Source: Myoxocephalus aenaeus
Taxonomy: Eukaryota > Chordata > Actinopteri > Perciformes > Cottidae
Direction of reading: 5' to 3'
Assembly: GCA_038501785.1 (NCBI GenBank)
Contig: JBAMJR010000264.1
Coordinates: 5,001-69,000, forward strand
Length of the DNA stretch: 64,000 nucleotides
The notes under the pieces are model-generated. The model did not search any database, was not told the DNA's origin, and was given only the letters and a program-made list of their open reading frames with translations. Position 1 is the stretch's first letter. Each line of letters begins with the position of its first letter. This document shows, piece after piece, positions 34,430-44,474 of this stretch. Both the position numbers and the translations under genes were made by a program.

Positions 34430-35765
34430 AAGGTAGTAAACGATTTTATTGAATCTTTGGACACCACTGTGCAGCCCTTTGTATTGACTTTTGACACTGT
34501 CGATCATGCAATAATGAAGCATAGACTTCTTACTATTGGACTGTCAGAACAAACTGTCTGTTGGTTTGACAATTATTTATCAAACAGATCACAGTGTGTC
34601 CAGGCGGAAGGCATCACCTCTAGCTCTCTTAAAGTAATACAGGGTGTGCCCCAGGGTTCGGTCCTAGGACCACTTTTATTCACAATTTATATAAACAGTA
34701 TCGGTCAAAATGTGCCAAATGCAAATGTTCACTTTTATGCAGATGATACTGTTATCTCCTGCTCTGCTCCTACACAGTATCAGGCTCTCTGTCAGTTGCA
34801 AAAAGCCTTTGATCCTGTTCAACACACTTTGTACGAGTTGAAATTAATTTAGAATCCTGACAAAACAAAACTGATGATGTTTTCAAACTCAAAGAAAAAG
34901 CCGCTGAACCTTCCAGCTATAATTACATTTCAGGGCAATGTGATTGAGTCTGTGTCGTCATATAAATACTTGGGATTTTTAATTGATGATTCTCTCTCTT
35001 TTAAACCTCACATTCAGCAACTTGTGAAGAAGTTGAAGGTGAGGCTGGGTTTCTATTTCAGAATAAGTCTTGCTTTTCTTTTGATGCTAAAAAGAGACGT
35101 GTTGCTTTTTTATGTCAGTGATTGATTATGGAGATGTTTTATACATGCATGCCTCTTCTCAATGTCTTCACTCTGTGGATACGGTCTACCATGGAGCATT
35201 GAGGTTCATAACACATCTTAAGGCCCTTACTCACCATTGCTCCCCTGTATGCTAGGCTTGGTTGGTAGACTAAGTCATTGGCATCTCATTATTTATAAAG
35301 CAATTCTTAATGTACTTCCATCTTATCTGTGCAAGTTAATTTATCAGAAACATGCTGGTAGCTACCGTCTTCGCTCTGTGACACATGCGCAAGGCCTACT
35401 CTTGCTATCGGTCCCCAACGTCGGTCTCGATAAGGGAAAAGGTGTTTTAGGTTTGCTGCGCCTGCGGCTTGGAATTTGCTGCAGACTGATTTGGGTCTCT
35501 TTAGGCGTTTTTAAAAATAGATGGAAAGAGTTGGAGGAAGGTTCATCTGGTTGTAGATGTTTTGGACTGAGGTATGTGCACCTGTGTGAACTATGATATG
35601 CTGACGTGAGTCTTGGTTTAGTTTTTACTCATGTCGTGATCTACAAATGTTCTGTCACTGTTTTATGTTGTATGTCTGAAACTGTGTTTAATGTGCTGCT
35701 GCTGTCTTGGCCAGGACACTCTAGTAAAGGAGATTTGTAATCTCAATGAGGCTTTAAAAATGTAA
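34430..35765 (+). pseudogene. Dead LINE (CR1/L2/Rex1-type) reverse transcriptase copy, 5' truncated
   Basis: From about 34430 the frame reads VVNDFIESLDT and FDTVDHAIMKHRL, then GVPQGSVLGPLLFTIYIN and FYADDTVIS, the conserved RT motifs including the YADD catalytic box. An in-frame TAG at 34850-34852 interrupts LKLI*NPDKTKLMMFSN. The frame then resumes (SYKYLGFLIDDSLSFKPHIQ) and breaks again by stops and frameshifts near 35120-35240; the C-terminal part reads on in another frame (LSHWHLIIYKAILNVLPSYL). The 3' tail carries CTTGGCCAGGACACTC and TAATCTCAATGAGGCTTTAA. The endonuclease domain is absent. Non-functional; the exact clade is not certain. Confidence 0.88.
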
Positions 35766-35997
35766 AAGCAACGGTAAAATGCTACAAACGTTGAACTCAG
35801 TGTTTCTCTCTGCAGATTGTGATTCATCCTCGACCCGAATGTGAGAAAAGAATCTACGCTTGTGAATAAAATAAGTAATACAAGCAGCTCCGCCCGCAGC
35901 GGTGAGCTGTGAAAAATAAATGTTGCTGCCTGCTGACAACTGTTGTTACGGCTGATCGGTATATGAAAAATTCATTCCATACGGGAATTTGAAACCG

Positions 35998-36440
35998 GTA
36001 TTCATACACATTCTCACCAGTGGATTTCATGACTTTTCCATGACTTTAAACCAAATGTCCATGAGCGAACATTTAGTGAAATCTGGGTGTGAACATGAAA
36101 AAGTGAGTAAATGTAGTATTTAAACTAACAATGAGAATACAAAGCATACAGTAAACCTTAAATGACTCAAATGAATGAGACAATAGTTTGATTAAAAGAA
36201 TAAACATTTATATAGATGCCTGTATGTATGCCTGCTTATATTTTGAGTCTTTCTTTTAAAAGCATATTCATTATTTCAAACTCGGCGTAAATGAACGACA
36301 TGAACACATGAATATAACACATTTACATGACTTTTACTAAACTTTTGGGATTTTATTGTTTTCAAGGACTTTTCCAGGCCTGGAAATAACCATTTTAAAA
36401 CTCCATGACTCTTCCAGGTTTTCCATGACCGTATGAAACC
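35998..36440. mobile_element. hAT-like MITE, copy 2, with eroded ends
   Basis: Over 400 bp nearly identical to the copies at 19690-20138 and 61474-61911, but the termini (GGTATTC and GAAACCTG) have diverged and no target duplication is visible. It probably inserted earlier or lost its ends. Confidence 0.85.
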
Positions 36441-36599
36441 TGCGCTGTTCGGCGGCTCGACCAGACCGACGACCGGAAGAGGCAAAGATCCTCTGACGTT
36501 GGAGACGGAGAGAAGAAACTGGAAGCTTGGATTCAAATAGAAACGGCTTCCAGTTTCAGTGTCAAGGGTTTCACAATAAAAACCTAAAAACCTCTTCAA

Positions 36600-37019
36600 T
36601 GCAACCGCGGAGGAGTCAGAGAGCAGAGAGACGAACTCAGTATGAAGAGTTTAATAACGGCTCAAGGTCACCGACGCTTTAATGGACTGAAAAAATGATT
36701 AAAAAGCAAAAGTTCAACAGTTTTCCGCTAAAATCGACCAAATTGAAGTTTGATTAATTGTATTCTCTTTTTTTTTATAGCCAAAAAACTATTTAAAACG
36801 TAAATAATGCATTTAGTGTCTAAATTACTATCTGTTAAAGAATAGAAACATCAGGATAGCAGCAGAGAGGTCGTCCCTGTCCGTCACAGGAAGAAAACAC
36901 CGGGGACATTTTCCACCAGAACCCACTCTGACCTTTTCATCACAGCAGCCGCGACAATTCACGCGGAGAAACTCTTCGTCCTGTCTTCACATGCTCCTCT
37001 ACCTCAGCAGACCGGGGGG

Positions 37020-37020
<1 letters not shown>
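36600..37020. other. No gene seen
   Basis: Unique-looking sequence between a MITE and a TG repeat; no coding or RNA feature recognised. Confidence 0.4.

Positions 37021-37021
<1 letters not shown>

Positions 37022-37053
<32 letters not shown>
37022..37053. repeat. (TG)n microsatellite
   Basis: About 32 bp of TG repeats. Confidence 0.95.
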
Positions 37054-37056
<3 letters not shown>

Positions 37057-37368
37057 ATCCATTGGTAAGAAAAGCAGAGTGAGTCAGAGCGAACAAGCTG
37101 GAAAATGTCACCGGCTGTGTTTCAAGGCCTTTGTGTGTTTCCTCTTCTTTTTAATTACAAACCGACAAAAGGGCAAAGTGTTTAGATTGACACGGTTCAT
37201 TATACGCGGAGAGAAAAGGACTCGAACGTGAATGAAAAGGAGAAGAAGAAGAAAATTAAAGAAGACGACCGCATGACGAACGCCCATCGGACATTCAGGG
37301 CCTCGTCTCCCAAAAGACAAAGGGAAAGTCATCTCATGAACCCTTTTAAGCTGTAGAAGTGTTTGTGT

Positions 37369-37370
<2 letters not shown>

Positions 37371-37441
<71 letters not shown>

Positions 37442-37525
37442 TCTTAATCCCCTGTGGCAGGTGATCAGCATGAAACGCACACTGTGACCAAGAACCGAAG
37501 ACAGCTCCTCCCCCCTCCACAAACA

Positions 37526-37576
<51 letters not shown>
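37371..37576. repeat. (TG)n and (CA)n in inverted arrangement
   Basis: TG repeats at 37371-37440 and CA repeats at 37527-37576 are separated by 86 bp, so the two can pair as a long stem. Confidence 0.93.
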
Positions 37577-37578
<2 letters not shown>

Positions 37579-37739
37579 CTAAAGAAGACCACTCCATCCA
37601 GTCGCCGGGGCAGCAGGTGATCAATAGTTTTGCTAATCAGTTGACTGATTGATCGATCTTTGGTGGTGAGTCACTCTGCCGAGTCAGCACGACGAATGAC
37701 GCCACTGGCAGGTTGAGATGTTAACCGAGTGGATTTGGA

Positions 37740-37770
37740 AGTGTCTTCAAGCTGCATTCTCTCTCCTGAC

Positions 37771-37808
<38 letters not shown>
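37740..37808. repeat. 73-bp motif fragment joined to an (AT)n run
   Basis: AAGCTGCATTCTCTCTCCTG then ACCACT (reverse complement of the 23757-24600 unit) is cut off by about 34 bp of AT repeat. Confidence 0.8.
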
Positions 37809-37811
<3 letters not shown>

Positions 37812-38291
37812 TACGTTGAACATCCATTTCAGCTTTGCCACTGTCCCCTTAAAAAAGTGAACTAAAGAGGATTGAAATACATTCCTGACTCAGAAACTCT
37901 TAAAGTGCCTCACGAAAGGTTCCATAAAGGTTATAAAATATAATTATGCAAACGAGGCACATCGAGACATTCAAACACACAAGAAGCAAGAAAATACTTT
38001 CTCTTTGAAAAACACTCACAGTTTAAACCATGTGAGTATATTTTTTCAGATATTAAATGAAAGGCTGAACTTTTACTTTTTTGGGATGGGGTCGCCTGTA
38101 AATAGATGTGTAATGTAATCAATAATATTAAAGATCCACATGTTTGTGCTTCTCATAGGAAGTTGTTGGAACCCTAAAACAGAGACTGGATTGTTGACGT
38201 CTGAAAAACAGCAAAGCAAAGCAAACCCTCATGGAACTAAGACCAAGGATGAAAAGACACTCAACAGTCATCATCATTCAATATATCACAT

Positions 38292-39257
38292 TAGGGCTGC
38301 AACTAACGATTATTTTAATAATTATTTTTTCCAACCCTTTATTCTAAAACAGAACTGACAGTGCAAAACATCTTCAGAAAGCACGAACAGGTTTCTCCTT
38401 GAACATCCCTGAGCTGTTCATTAAAAAAATAAAATAAAAATGGACTAACACTAAAAACATACACATGTATGCTTTACATCTGCCAAATGTGAGCCCTTTT
38501 TACTGTAATTGATCTCCTTGGAGCAGAGGCTGCTTTTACATACCTGCTTTATCAATATGTATGAAACACTGGACAGAGGAAGCTGTGCTGCTCCTCTCAC
38601 GCCTGTTTTCACCTCCACCTTCCTTAAACTCTTTCATTCACATCATCTGATCAATATCTGGGTCTCTTATGACCACGACATCACGTTGTTGGCTAAGCCC
38701 AACTACGTGATTTGATTCATTCTACTTTGAGAAAAAAAAAAAAAAAAAAAAACCTGCAGCCAGATCCGCCGGTGTTCCGGTTTAACGTTAACGAGTGACT
38801 GGTGAACTGAACCAGACCGGGGGGTGACGGCATGTTTCATCACGTTACGTTTTTTTACAAGCAAGACTGAACTGTAACGGAACATAAAGTAACTCTAACG
38901 ACAATACACAACACAAACACGTTAGCTAACGTGATAGCAAGCTGACTAGCTTCCATTAAAAACAAGTTTGAGGGAAATGAAGACGCTGTAGACATCTTAA
39001 CGCTGATTGGCCAAGACTCGACACGTCACATCAAAGATGTTTTATTGAGAAGATCACAGCCTCTTTTCTCAGCGTCTCACTCCAATCTCAGAAACGCTGG
39101 CAGGCCAGTTGCTCTGCTTCGCTCTTTTTTCTTCTTCTCCGCGACTTATTGACCGGCGTAATAATCGCGCGACACAACGAATCGATAATGAAATTCGTTG
39201 CCAACACTTTTGATAATCGATTTTTATCGATTTTATCTATTCGTTGTTGCAGCCCTA
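38292..39257. mobile_element. hAT-like non-autonomous element with 8-bp target duplication
   Basis: A 966-bp element with inverted termini TAGGGCTGCAAC and GTTGCAGCCCTA. Perfect 8-bp direct duplications TATCACAT flank it at 38284-38291 and 39258-39265. The 8-bp duplication and terminal sequence fit the hAT superfamily. No transposase frame is left inside; an A-run of about 20 lies at 38732-38751. Confidence 0.92.
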
Positions 39258-39540
39258 TATCACATTAATTCCTTAATGCGTGAAATGGCTTCCCGTGTAT
39301 TTAAGCAATAGACCACTTCGTATGAAGAACATTTAGAAACAGGCTTGACACCAGTTTACAATATTCTTCTCTGACAGGTTGAAAGTTCAAAATGAGAAGA
39401 ATCGCTCAGAATTCTTAATTTGGGGAATAAAACCGAGAACAAATGTCGTTTTTCCTGAACGAATTCGTAAACACCTCCGTTGCTGAAAAATGAAGTGGAA
39501 GTGCCAAACACTGCTCCAAAAGCGAGTCGATCCCACCTCT

Positions 39541-39660
39541 ATTGACCACCAGGGGGCGACTCCTCTGGTTGTATAGAAGTCTATGCTTCATGTGTTAAAG
39601 CTGCATTCTCTCTACTGACCACCAGGGGGTGACTCTTCTGGTTGTATAGAAGTATATGCT
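39541..39660 (-). repeat. 1.6 copies of the 73-bp motif
   Basis: ATTGACCACCAGGGGGCGAC through CTCTGGTTGTATAGAAGTCT occurs nearly twice in tandem, in reverse orientation to the 23757-24600 array. Confidence 0.9.
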
Positions 39661-39789
39661 CCATAAACTATCCTTAAACTATAATGGAGGAAGAGGAAGA
39701 GGAGCTGGGAAAGGCAGACACACAGTGAGTGGTGAGGAGACGGGAAGCAGCTCACAGCTCCACTACTCGCACATCTGGACACACACGTG

Positions 39790-40063
39790 TGCGCATATAT
39801 ATATATATATATGTCCACATACACACAAATATATTCATATTTATACATATACACACGTACTCATACATCTGGAGAGGAATAACTTCTCTTTTTCTGAGCC
39901 TCGGAGAAGAGAAGGAAGAGCTCACAGCTGCATGTTTCACAGATTTCTCTTCTGCATCAAAAAAAATCTATCATCCACCCACTGCTGAAGGAAAGAAAAA
40001 CACGTCTGTGCACGGATCAGCCGGAGGAGAAGACATAGAGCAACAGAGCAGTGTGTGAGAGGG

Positions 40064-40125
<62 letters not shown>

Positions 40126-41390
40126 TAAGTGCTTGCGAGTGAAGGGAAGCGAAGCGAAGTGGACGGGATGCTGACTTCTTTGAAAATCTGATCTGGAGAC
40201 TCGGGGCGTGTGCTGTGGGCGGCAGACAGCTGGGGGCCGTGATTCACAAAAAAAGAAAACAGACTCGGCGGAGAAAAGACAAGAGAGACGCTACAACTGA
40301 GACGAAAGGCTCCTCCGTCACGAGAGGAGTGCAGAGCGAGGAGGAGAGAGAGGGAGAGGGAGAGAGAGAGACAGAGAGAGATCCTGTGGGAGACCAGAAG
40401 GTTTGTTTGGGAGGACACATCCCGGGTCTGTTTACGTCTTTTTGAAGAGGACTTCCACGTCCACGTGAAGCTCAAGCGAGGAATCAAAAAGGGTGGACGA
40501 GCCGCGGATAAAGTCTTCGGGATCTAACGACTTTGTGTCTGCGTCGGAGGTGCAGAGGGTGCCGCTATGGGCTAAACGGAGCGCCGAGGGGGTCGAGAGG
40601 AAAAAGGCATGTTTCCTCCGGCTGGAATAAAAACCCACGACAAAAAAAGGATAACTATCTAAAAGCACAACTCTTTTTTTTTCTTCTTTTTTTTCCCCTC
40701 GCACTTTTTACAACACCTGGAGTTGTTTAAGCGACTGAACTTTGACTGCGCTCGTTCACCTCCACCCAACACAGACCGCAGAGCAGAAGGGATTTTGTTT
40801 GTTTACAGCCTCTTTCATTTTTTTGCCACGTCGCCACCTCTCTTTTTTTGGAAATGTATCTTTTTTTAATGTTTTAATCTCGTTTGCCCTCTCCAGATGG
40901 CCGCCACGCTGGCAGGTGGACCCAGATGCGATTGCCTCATTCAACATTAACCGGCGAGTTGGAGGCGTGGATGAAAACCCCAGCTAGCGGAGCGTTTCAT
41001 CACCGTGACATTGTGTTTGTGCCCCGTAGCTTAAATGCAAATAAGCATTCTGCCTCAGACGCGTCTTGGAAACGATAAGAGACTCAGAGCGAGGGGCTCA
41101 AACATTTACACCGGCATATCAGGCTGCAGTTTAAGAGGCTTTAGCTCTGCATGTAAATGGACTGGAACAAGGTAAAAAAAAATTAAAAACAAGTGTGCAC
41201 ACTCTCATGTGTTAGTTTGTCAGGAGTCTGTTTGTGTCAAAGGTGAATTACTTGAGAGGAAAACTGACAGGAATCCCACAGCATGAAGGATGTGAAACAC
41301 GTTTAAAAAGTTATAAGCTGGGCGATAATACAGAGAAAACTACAGAAAAGATCTCTGGCTACTGATGCCCGCAGCCTGCTGGTGGACATC
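39790..41390 (+). promoter_or_regulatory. 5' flank and probable leader of amigo3
   Basis: The 1.6 kb upstream of the amigo3 start hold an AT run (39797-39813), an (AG)n tract (40072-40122), a 53-bp block that recurs downstream of the gene (40363-40415) and AT/GC-mixed unique sequence. A consensus-like donor (AACAAGGTAAAAA at 41166) could end a non-coding first exon; AMIGO genes usually have their coding region in one exon with a separate leader. An upstream ATG at 41365 opens a 122-codon frame that overlaps the amigo3 start out of frame. Promoter position is not shown by the sequence. Confidence 0.35.
40072..40122. repeat. (AG)n microsatellite
   Basis: About 50 bp of uninterrupted AG in the amigo3 5' flank. 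Confidence 0.95.
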
Positions 41391-43031
41391 ATGTCGTACG
41401 TTGCTGGGAGCGGTGGTTTTCCGCAGGGTGTGGTGGCACCGGCGGTTACAGCGGCATCGCCATCGTGGTGGTCCGTCGTCGTCTTGTTCGTTTGTCTCCA
41501 GCTCCCCCGGCCGGACCCGGTCCAGGCCGCGGTCTGCCCGTCTCAGAACTCCTCCCAGGCGGGCGGATGCCTCTGCGCCTCGGACATCCTCAGCTGCACC
41601 ACTGCGGGTCTGGACCAGGTTCCCCGAGAGATGCCCGTCTCCGTCGTCACTCTGGATCTCAGCCACAACCAGATCGTGCAGTTGGAGGACGGCAGCTTCG
41701 AAGGACTCAACCGGTTGGAGACGTTGCGGATAGCGCACAACCGGCTGACTGCCATTCAGCCGGGGGCGTTTCGAAACGCTTCTGGGACTCTGCTCCGACA
41801 CCTGGACCTGTCGTCCAATCAGCTTGGTGGTTTGAAGGAGCATTATTTCCTGGACCTCCCCGGATTGAAGGAGCTGCTGCTGTTCAACAACCACATCGTC
41901 CACGTGGAGAGCGGAGCCCTGGCTGGACTGGGCAGCCTCCACAAGGTCTACCTCAGTCATAACCGCATTACAGACTTCCCCTTCTTTTCCATCCAAGAGC
42001 ACAGCCACCCTCACCTGTCCATGCTGGACCTGTCCTCAAACCACCTGTCGAAGCTACCCCTGGAGGACATTACAAACTTACCCATCTCAATGCAGAGAGG
42101 ACTCTACCTGCACAACAACTCCCTGCTGTGCGAGTGCTCCATGTACGGACTGCTCCGGTACTGGGACCAGAGAAGATTTGCCTCGGTGACAGACTTCAGA
42201 CAGGAGTACACCTGTCTGGTCTACGGGATACAGAGGGGTACTGTGCGCTTCTTTCAGCACGGCCGCTACTTTGAAAAATGCAACTTGACGAGTCATGGGT
42301 TTAAAGAGCAGGAGGGCAGCGTTTCAGTGAAGGTAGGAAAGCCGCTGCTGCTGCACTGTGTGACCGCTCTCGCCGGACGGCACGTGACCTTTCTCTGGGT
42401 GTCACCGAATCAGGAGTACGTGGCACCGCCGGGGAACAACGGATCGTTAAAGATGTACGCCAACGGCAGCTTGGAGATCGTGGCGGCTCGTGCGGAGGAC
42501 TCTGGCATCTACTGGTGCATGTCTCAGGACCGGCAGCGGCAGCGCAATGAGACGCAGGAGGTCAACGTGACCGTGGTGCTGCACGACGACGACCCCCACG
42601 AGCCGTTCAACACCGGGTTCACCACCCTGCTGGGCTGCGTGGTGAGCCTGGTGCTGGTCCTCATGTACCTCTACCTGACGCCCTGCCGCTGCCCTCCCTG
42701 CTGCAAAGCCCAGACCCTGACCCCGGCCACGGCGACCAAGGGCCAGGGGAACGAGGCCGGAGCGGGGAGCGCCCAATCCTCCATCCTTAGCCCAACCCCG
42801 CCGGCGACCACTGAGGGCCCGGGCCGCAAGGTCAGTACCAACAAGCATGTGGTGTTTCTGGAGCCGATCAGAGAGCAACAGAACGGCAGACTCAGGGCAG
42901 GGATGGGAGGACATTTGGGTCCAGGTTTACTACTAGGGGCAGAGCAGCACTCAAAGCTCCACAACCAGTCGCAGCAGAGGAAGGTGGAGACGGACTCCAT
43001 CATGTTCTCAGACCCCATAGCCATGCCATAG
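41391..43031 (+). CDS. amigo3: AMIGO3, LRR/Ig neuronal membrane protein (single coding exon)
   Basis: A 546-residue type I membrane protein of the AMIGO family, homophilic/heterophilic adhesion molecules of neurons. Features: signal peptide (hydrophobic 27-38, cleavage near 46); LRR N-cap cysteines C49, C60, C62, C69; about six leucine-rich repeats at 84-225 (LDLSHNQI, LDLSSNQL, LDLSSNHL); LRR C-cap C247, C249, C275, C297; one Ig domain with C323, W336 and DSGIYWC (C376); transmembrane helix about 408-429; juxtamembrane cysteines C432, C434, C437, C438. NXS/T sites are common in the ectodomain. AMIGO3 rather than AMIGO1/2 is indicated by VRFFQH, FNTGFTTLLGC, AQSSILS and KHVVFLEP, which match human AMIGO3. 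The start is ATG at 41391 (A at -3); an in-frame GTG nine bases upstream is not a likely start. It lies opposite in strand to rnf123, as in human. Slightly longer than the human protein (about 504). Confidence 0.96.
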   Translation: MSYVAGSGGFPQGVVAPAVTAASPSWWSVVVLFVCLQLPRPDPVQAAVCPSQNSSQAGGCLCASDILSCTTAGLDQVPREMPVSVVTLDLSHNQIVQLEDGSFEGLNRLETLRIAHNRLTAIQPGAFRNASGTLLRHLDLSSNQLGGLKEHYFLDLPGLKELLLFNNHIVHVESGALAGLGSLHKVYLSHNRITDFPFFSIQEHSHPHLSMLDLSSNHLSKLPLEDITNLPISMQRGLYLHNNSLLCECSMYGLLRYWDQRRFASVTDFRQEYTCLVYGIQRGTVRFFQHGRYFEKCNLTSHGFKEQEGSVSVKVGKPLLLHCVTALAGRHVTFLWVSPNQEYVAPPGNNGSLKMYANGSLEIVAARAEDSGIYWCMSQDRQRQRNETQEVNVTVVLHDDDPHEPFNTGFTTLLGCVVSLVLVLMYLYLTPCRCPPCCKAQTLTPATATKGQGNEAGAGSAQSSILSPTPPATTEGPGRKVSTNKHVVFLEPIREQQNGRLRAGMGGHLGPGLLLGAEQHSKLHNQSQQRKVETDSIMFSDPIAMP

Positions 43032-43084
43032 CAGCGGGACCAACACAGAAACCGCATTGGCCTCTCTCACTCACTTCCCCCTCT

Positions 43085-43935
43085 GCTTCTCCCACCTCTT
43101 CACCACCTCCCACTACCCCTAGAACCAGATCACCTCCCACTACCCCTAGAACAAGACCACCTCCCACTGCCCCTAGAAACAGACCACCTCCCACTGCCCC
43201 TAGAACCAGACCACCTCCCACTGCCCCTAGAACCAGACCACCTCCCACTACCCCTAGAACCAGACCACCTCCCATTACCCCTAGAACAAGACCACCTCCC
43301 ACTGCCACTAGAACAAGACCATTTCCCATTACCCCTAGAACAAGACCACCTCCCACTGCCCCTAGAACCAGACCACCTCCCACTGCCCCTAGAACCAGAC
43401 CACCTCCCACTGGCCCTAGAAACAGACCACCTCCCATTACCCCTAGAACAAGACCACCTCCCACTGCCACTAGAACAAGACCATTTCCCATTACCCCTAG
43501 AACAAGACCACCTCCCACTGCCCCTAGAACAAGACCATTTCCCATTAGCCCTAGAACAAGCCCACCTCCCATTACCCCTAGAACAAGACCACCTCCCACT
43601 GCCCCTAGAACAAGACCAGAGAGAGACAGAGAGAGATCCTGTGGGAGACCAGAAGGTTTGTTTGGGAGGATACTTCCCACTGCCCCTAGAACCAGATCCC
43701 TTCCCACTGCCCCCAGCACTGGACCCAGCACCGGACCAGCTCCCACTTCTCCCAGGACCAGATCCCCCTCCCACTGCCCCCAGCACTGGACTCAGCACTA
43801 GACCACCTCCCACTGCCCCAAGAACCAGACCCCCTCCGACTCCTTCCAGCACCGGACTACCTACCTACCACTGCCCTCAGCATCAGACCCTGTGTCGCAC
43901 CCCCCTAACACTGGACCACTTCCCACTGGCCCCAG
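43085..43935. repeat. 27-bp minisatellite downstream of amigo3
   Basis: About 30 units of ACCACCTCCCACTGCCCCTA plus GAACCAG, with variants (ATTACC, AACAAG, ATTTCCC), degenerating after 43680. It starts about 55 bp after the amigo3 stop and so lies in the probable 3' UTR. Because the unit is nine codons long it stays open on both strands (GLVLGAVGG repeats on minus); these frames are artefacts. Confidence 0.95.
43618..43670 (+). repeat. 53-bp exact duplicate of a block in the amigo3 5' flank
   Basis: Identical to 40363-40415 (contains GATCCTGTGGGAGACCAGAA then GGTTTGTTTGGGAGGA), and similarity continues a few bases further with two mismatches. It interrupts the 27-bp minisatellite. Confidence 0.95.
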
Positions 43936-44462
43936 CACCGGATCCCCTCCCATTCCCCCCAGCACCGGACAAAACACCCACTACACCTATCACTGGACCA
44001 CCTCCCACTTCCCCACGCACCAAACCTGAGCAAACCAGTAATCCCATGCTGACTTTCAAAATGTATGTTTTCTTTGCAACAGCCTGATAAAAACAGAATA
44101 AGTTGAAGACATTGGACTTTAAATGTATATATATTGTTGTTTGCCCAGGCCTTTGCCTTCTAGGCCCTACAGACAGCCATCAACCAATGCACTGTGATGG
44201 GACGGGCTCCGGCAGACTGACAGGGTAGGGACGTTGCTCACGGAGAAATTGCAGGAAAGAGAGGACAGAGACACAGGGGAGGAGAAAAAAAGACCAAAAA
44301 TAGAAAGGTTATGTACTCGGGGAGGAGCTGCGAATACTGCCTCAAAGTCTGAGCGAGGAAACTGTGTTTGAGATGAAGTTAAAAGGATGTCAGGGATGTT
44401 TTTCCTGCCACGACGATGGAGCATGGACGGATGCTGTCCCTTTAAGCACGGCTTGTACCTTT

Positions 44463-44468
44463 AATAAA
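44463..44468 (+). promoter_or_regulatory. Candidate amigo3 poly(A) signal
   Basis: First AATAAA on plus downstream of the amigo3 stop that I could find, 1.4 kb away; another (ACAATAAATAC) follows about 45 bp later. Use would place the 27-bp minisatellite in the 3' UTR. Confidence 0.4.
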
Positions 44469-44474
44469 CATTTG

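Noticed and set aside
36276..36599. Minus ORF with SWKTWKSHGVLKWLFPGLEK, also seen at 19978-20160 and as a plus relative near 61777
   Set aside because: The frame is inside copies of the same MITE, not a protein gene family.
41382..41390. In-frame GTG start nine bases before the amigo3 ATG
   Set aside because: Vertebrate translation would start at the ATG at 41391, which has A at -3.
41340..42914. Minus-strand ORFs opposite amigo3 (224 and 155 codons)
   Set aside because: Shadows of a GC-rich coding exon; no family similarity or splice structure.
43000..43852. Minus ORFs of GLVLGAVGG repeats (240-248 codons)
   Set aside because: Arise from the 27-bp minisatellite downstream of amigo3, whose unit length is a multiple of three.
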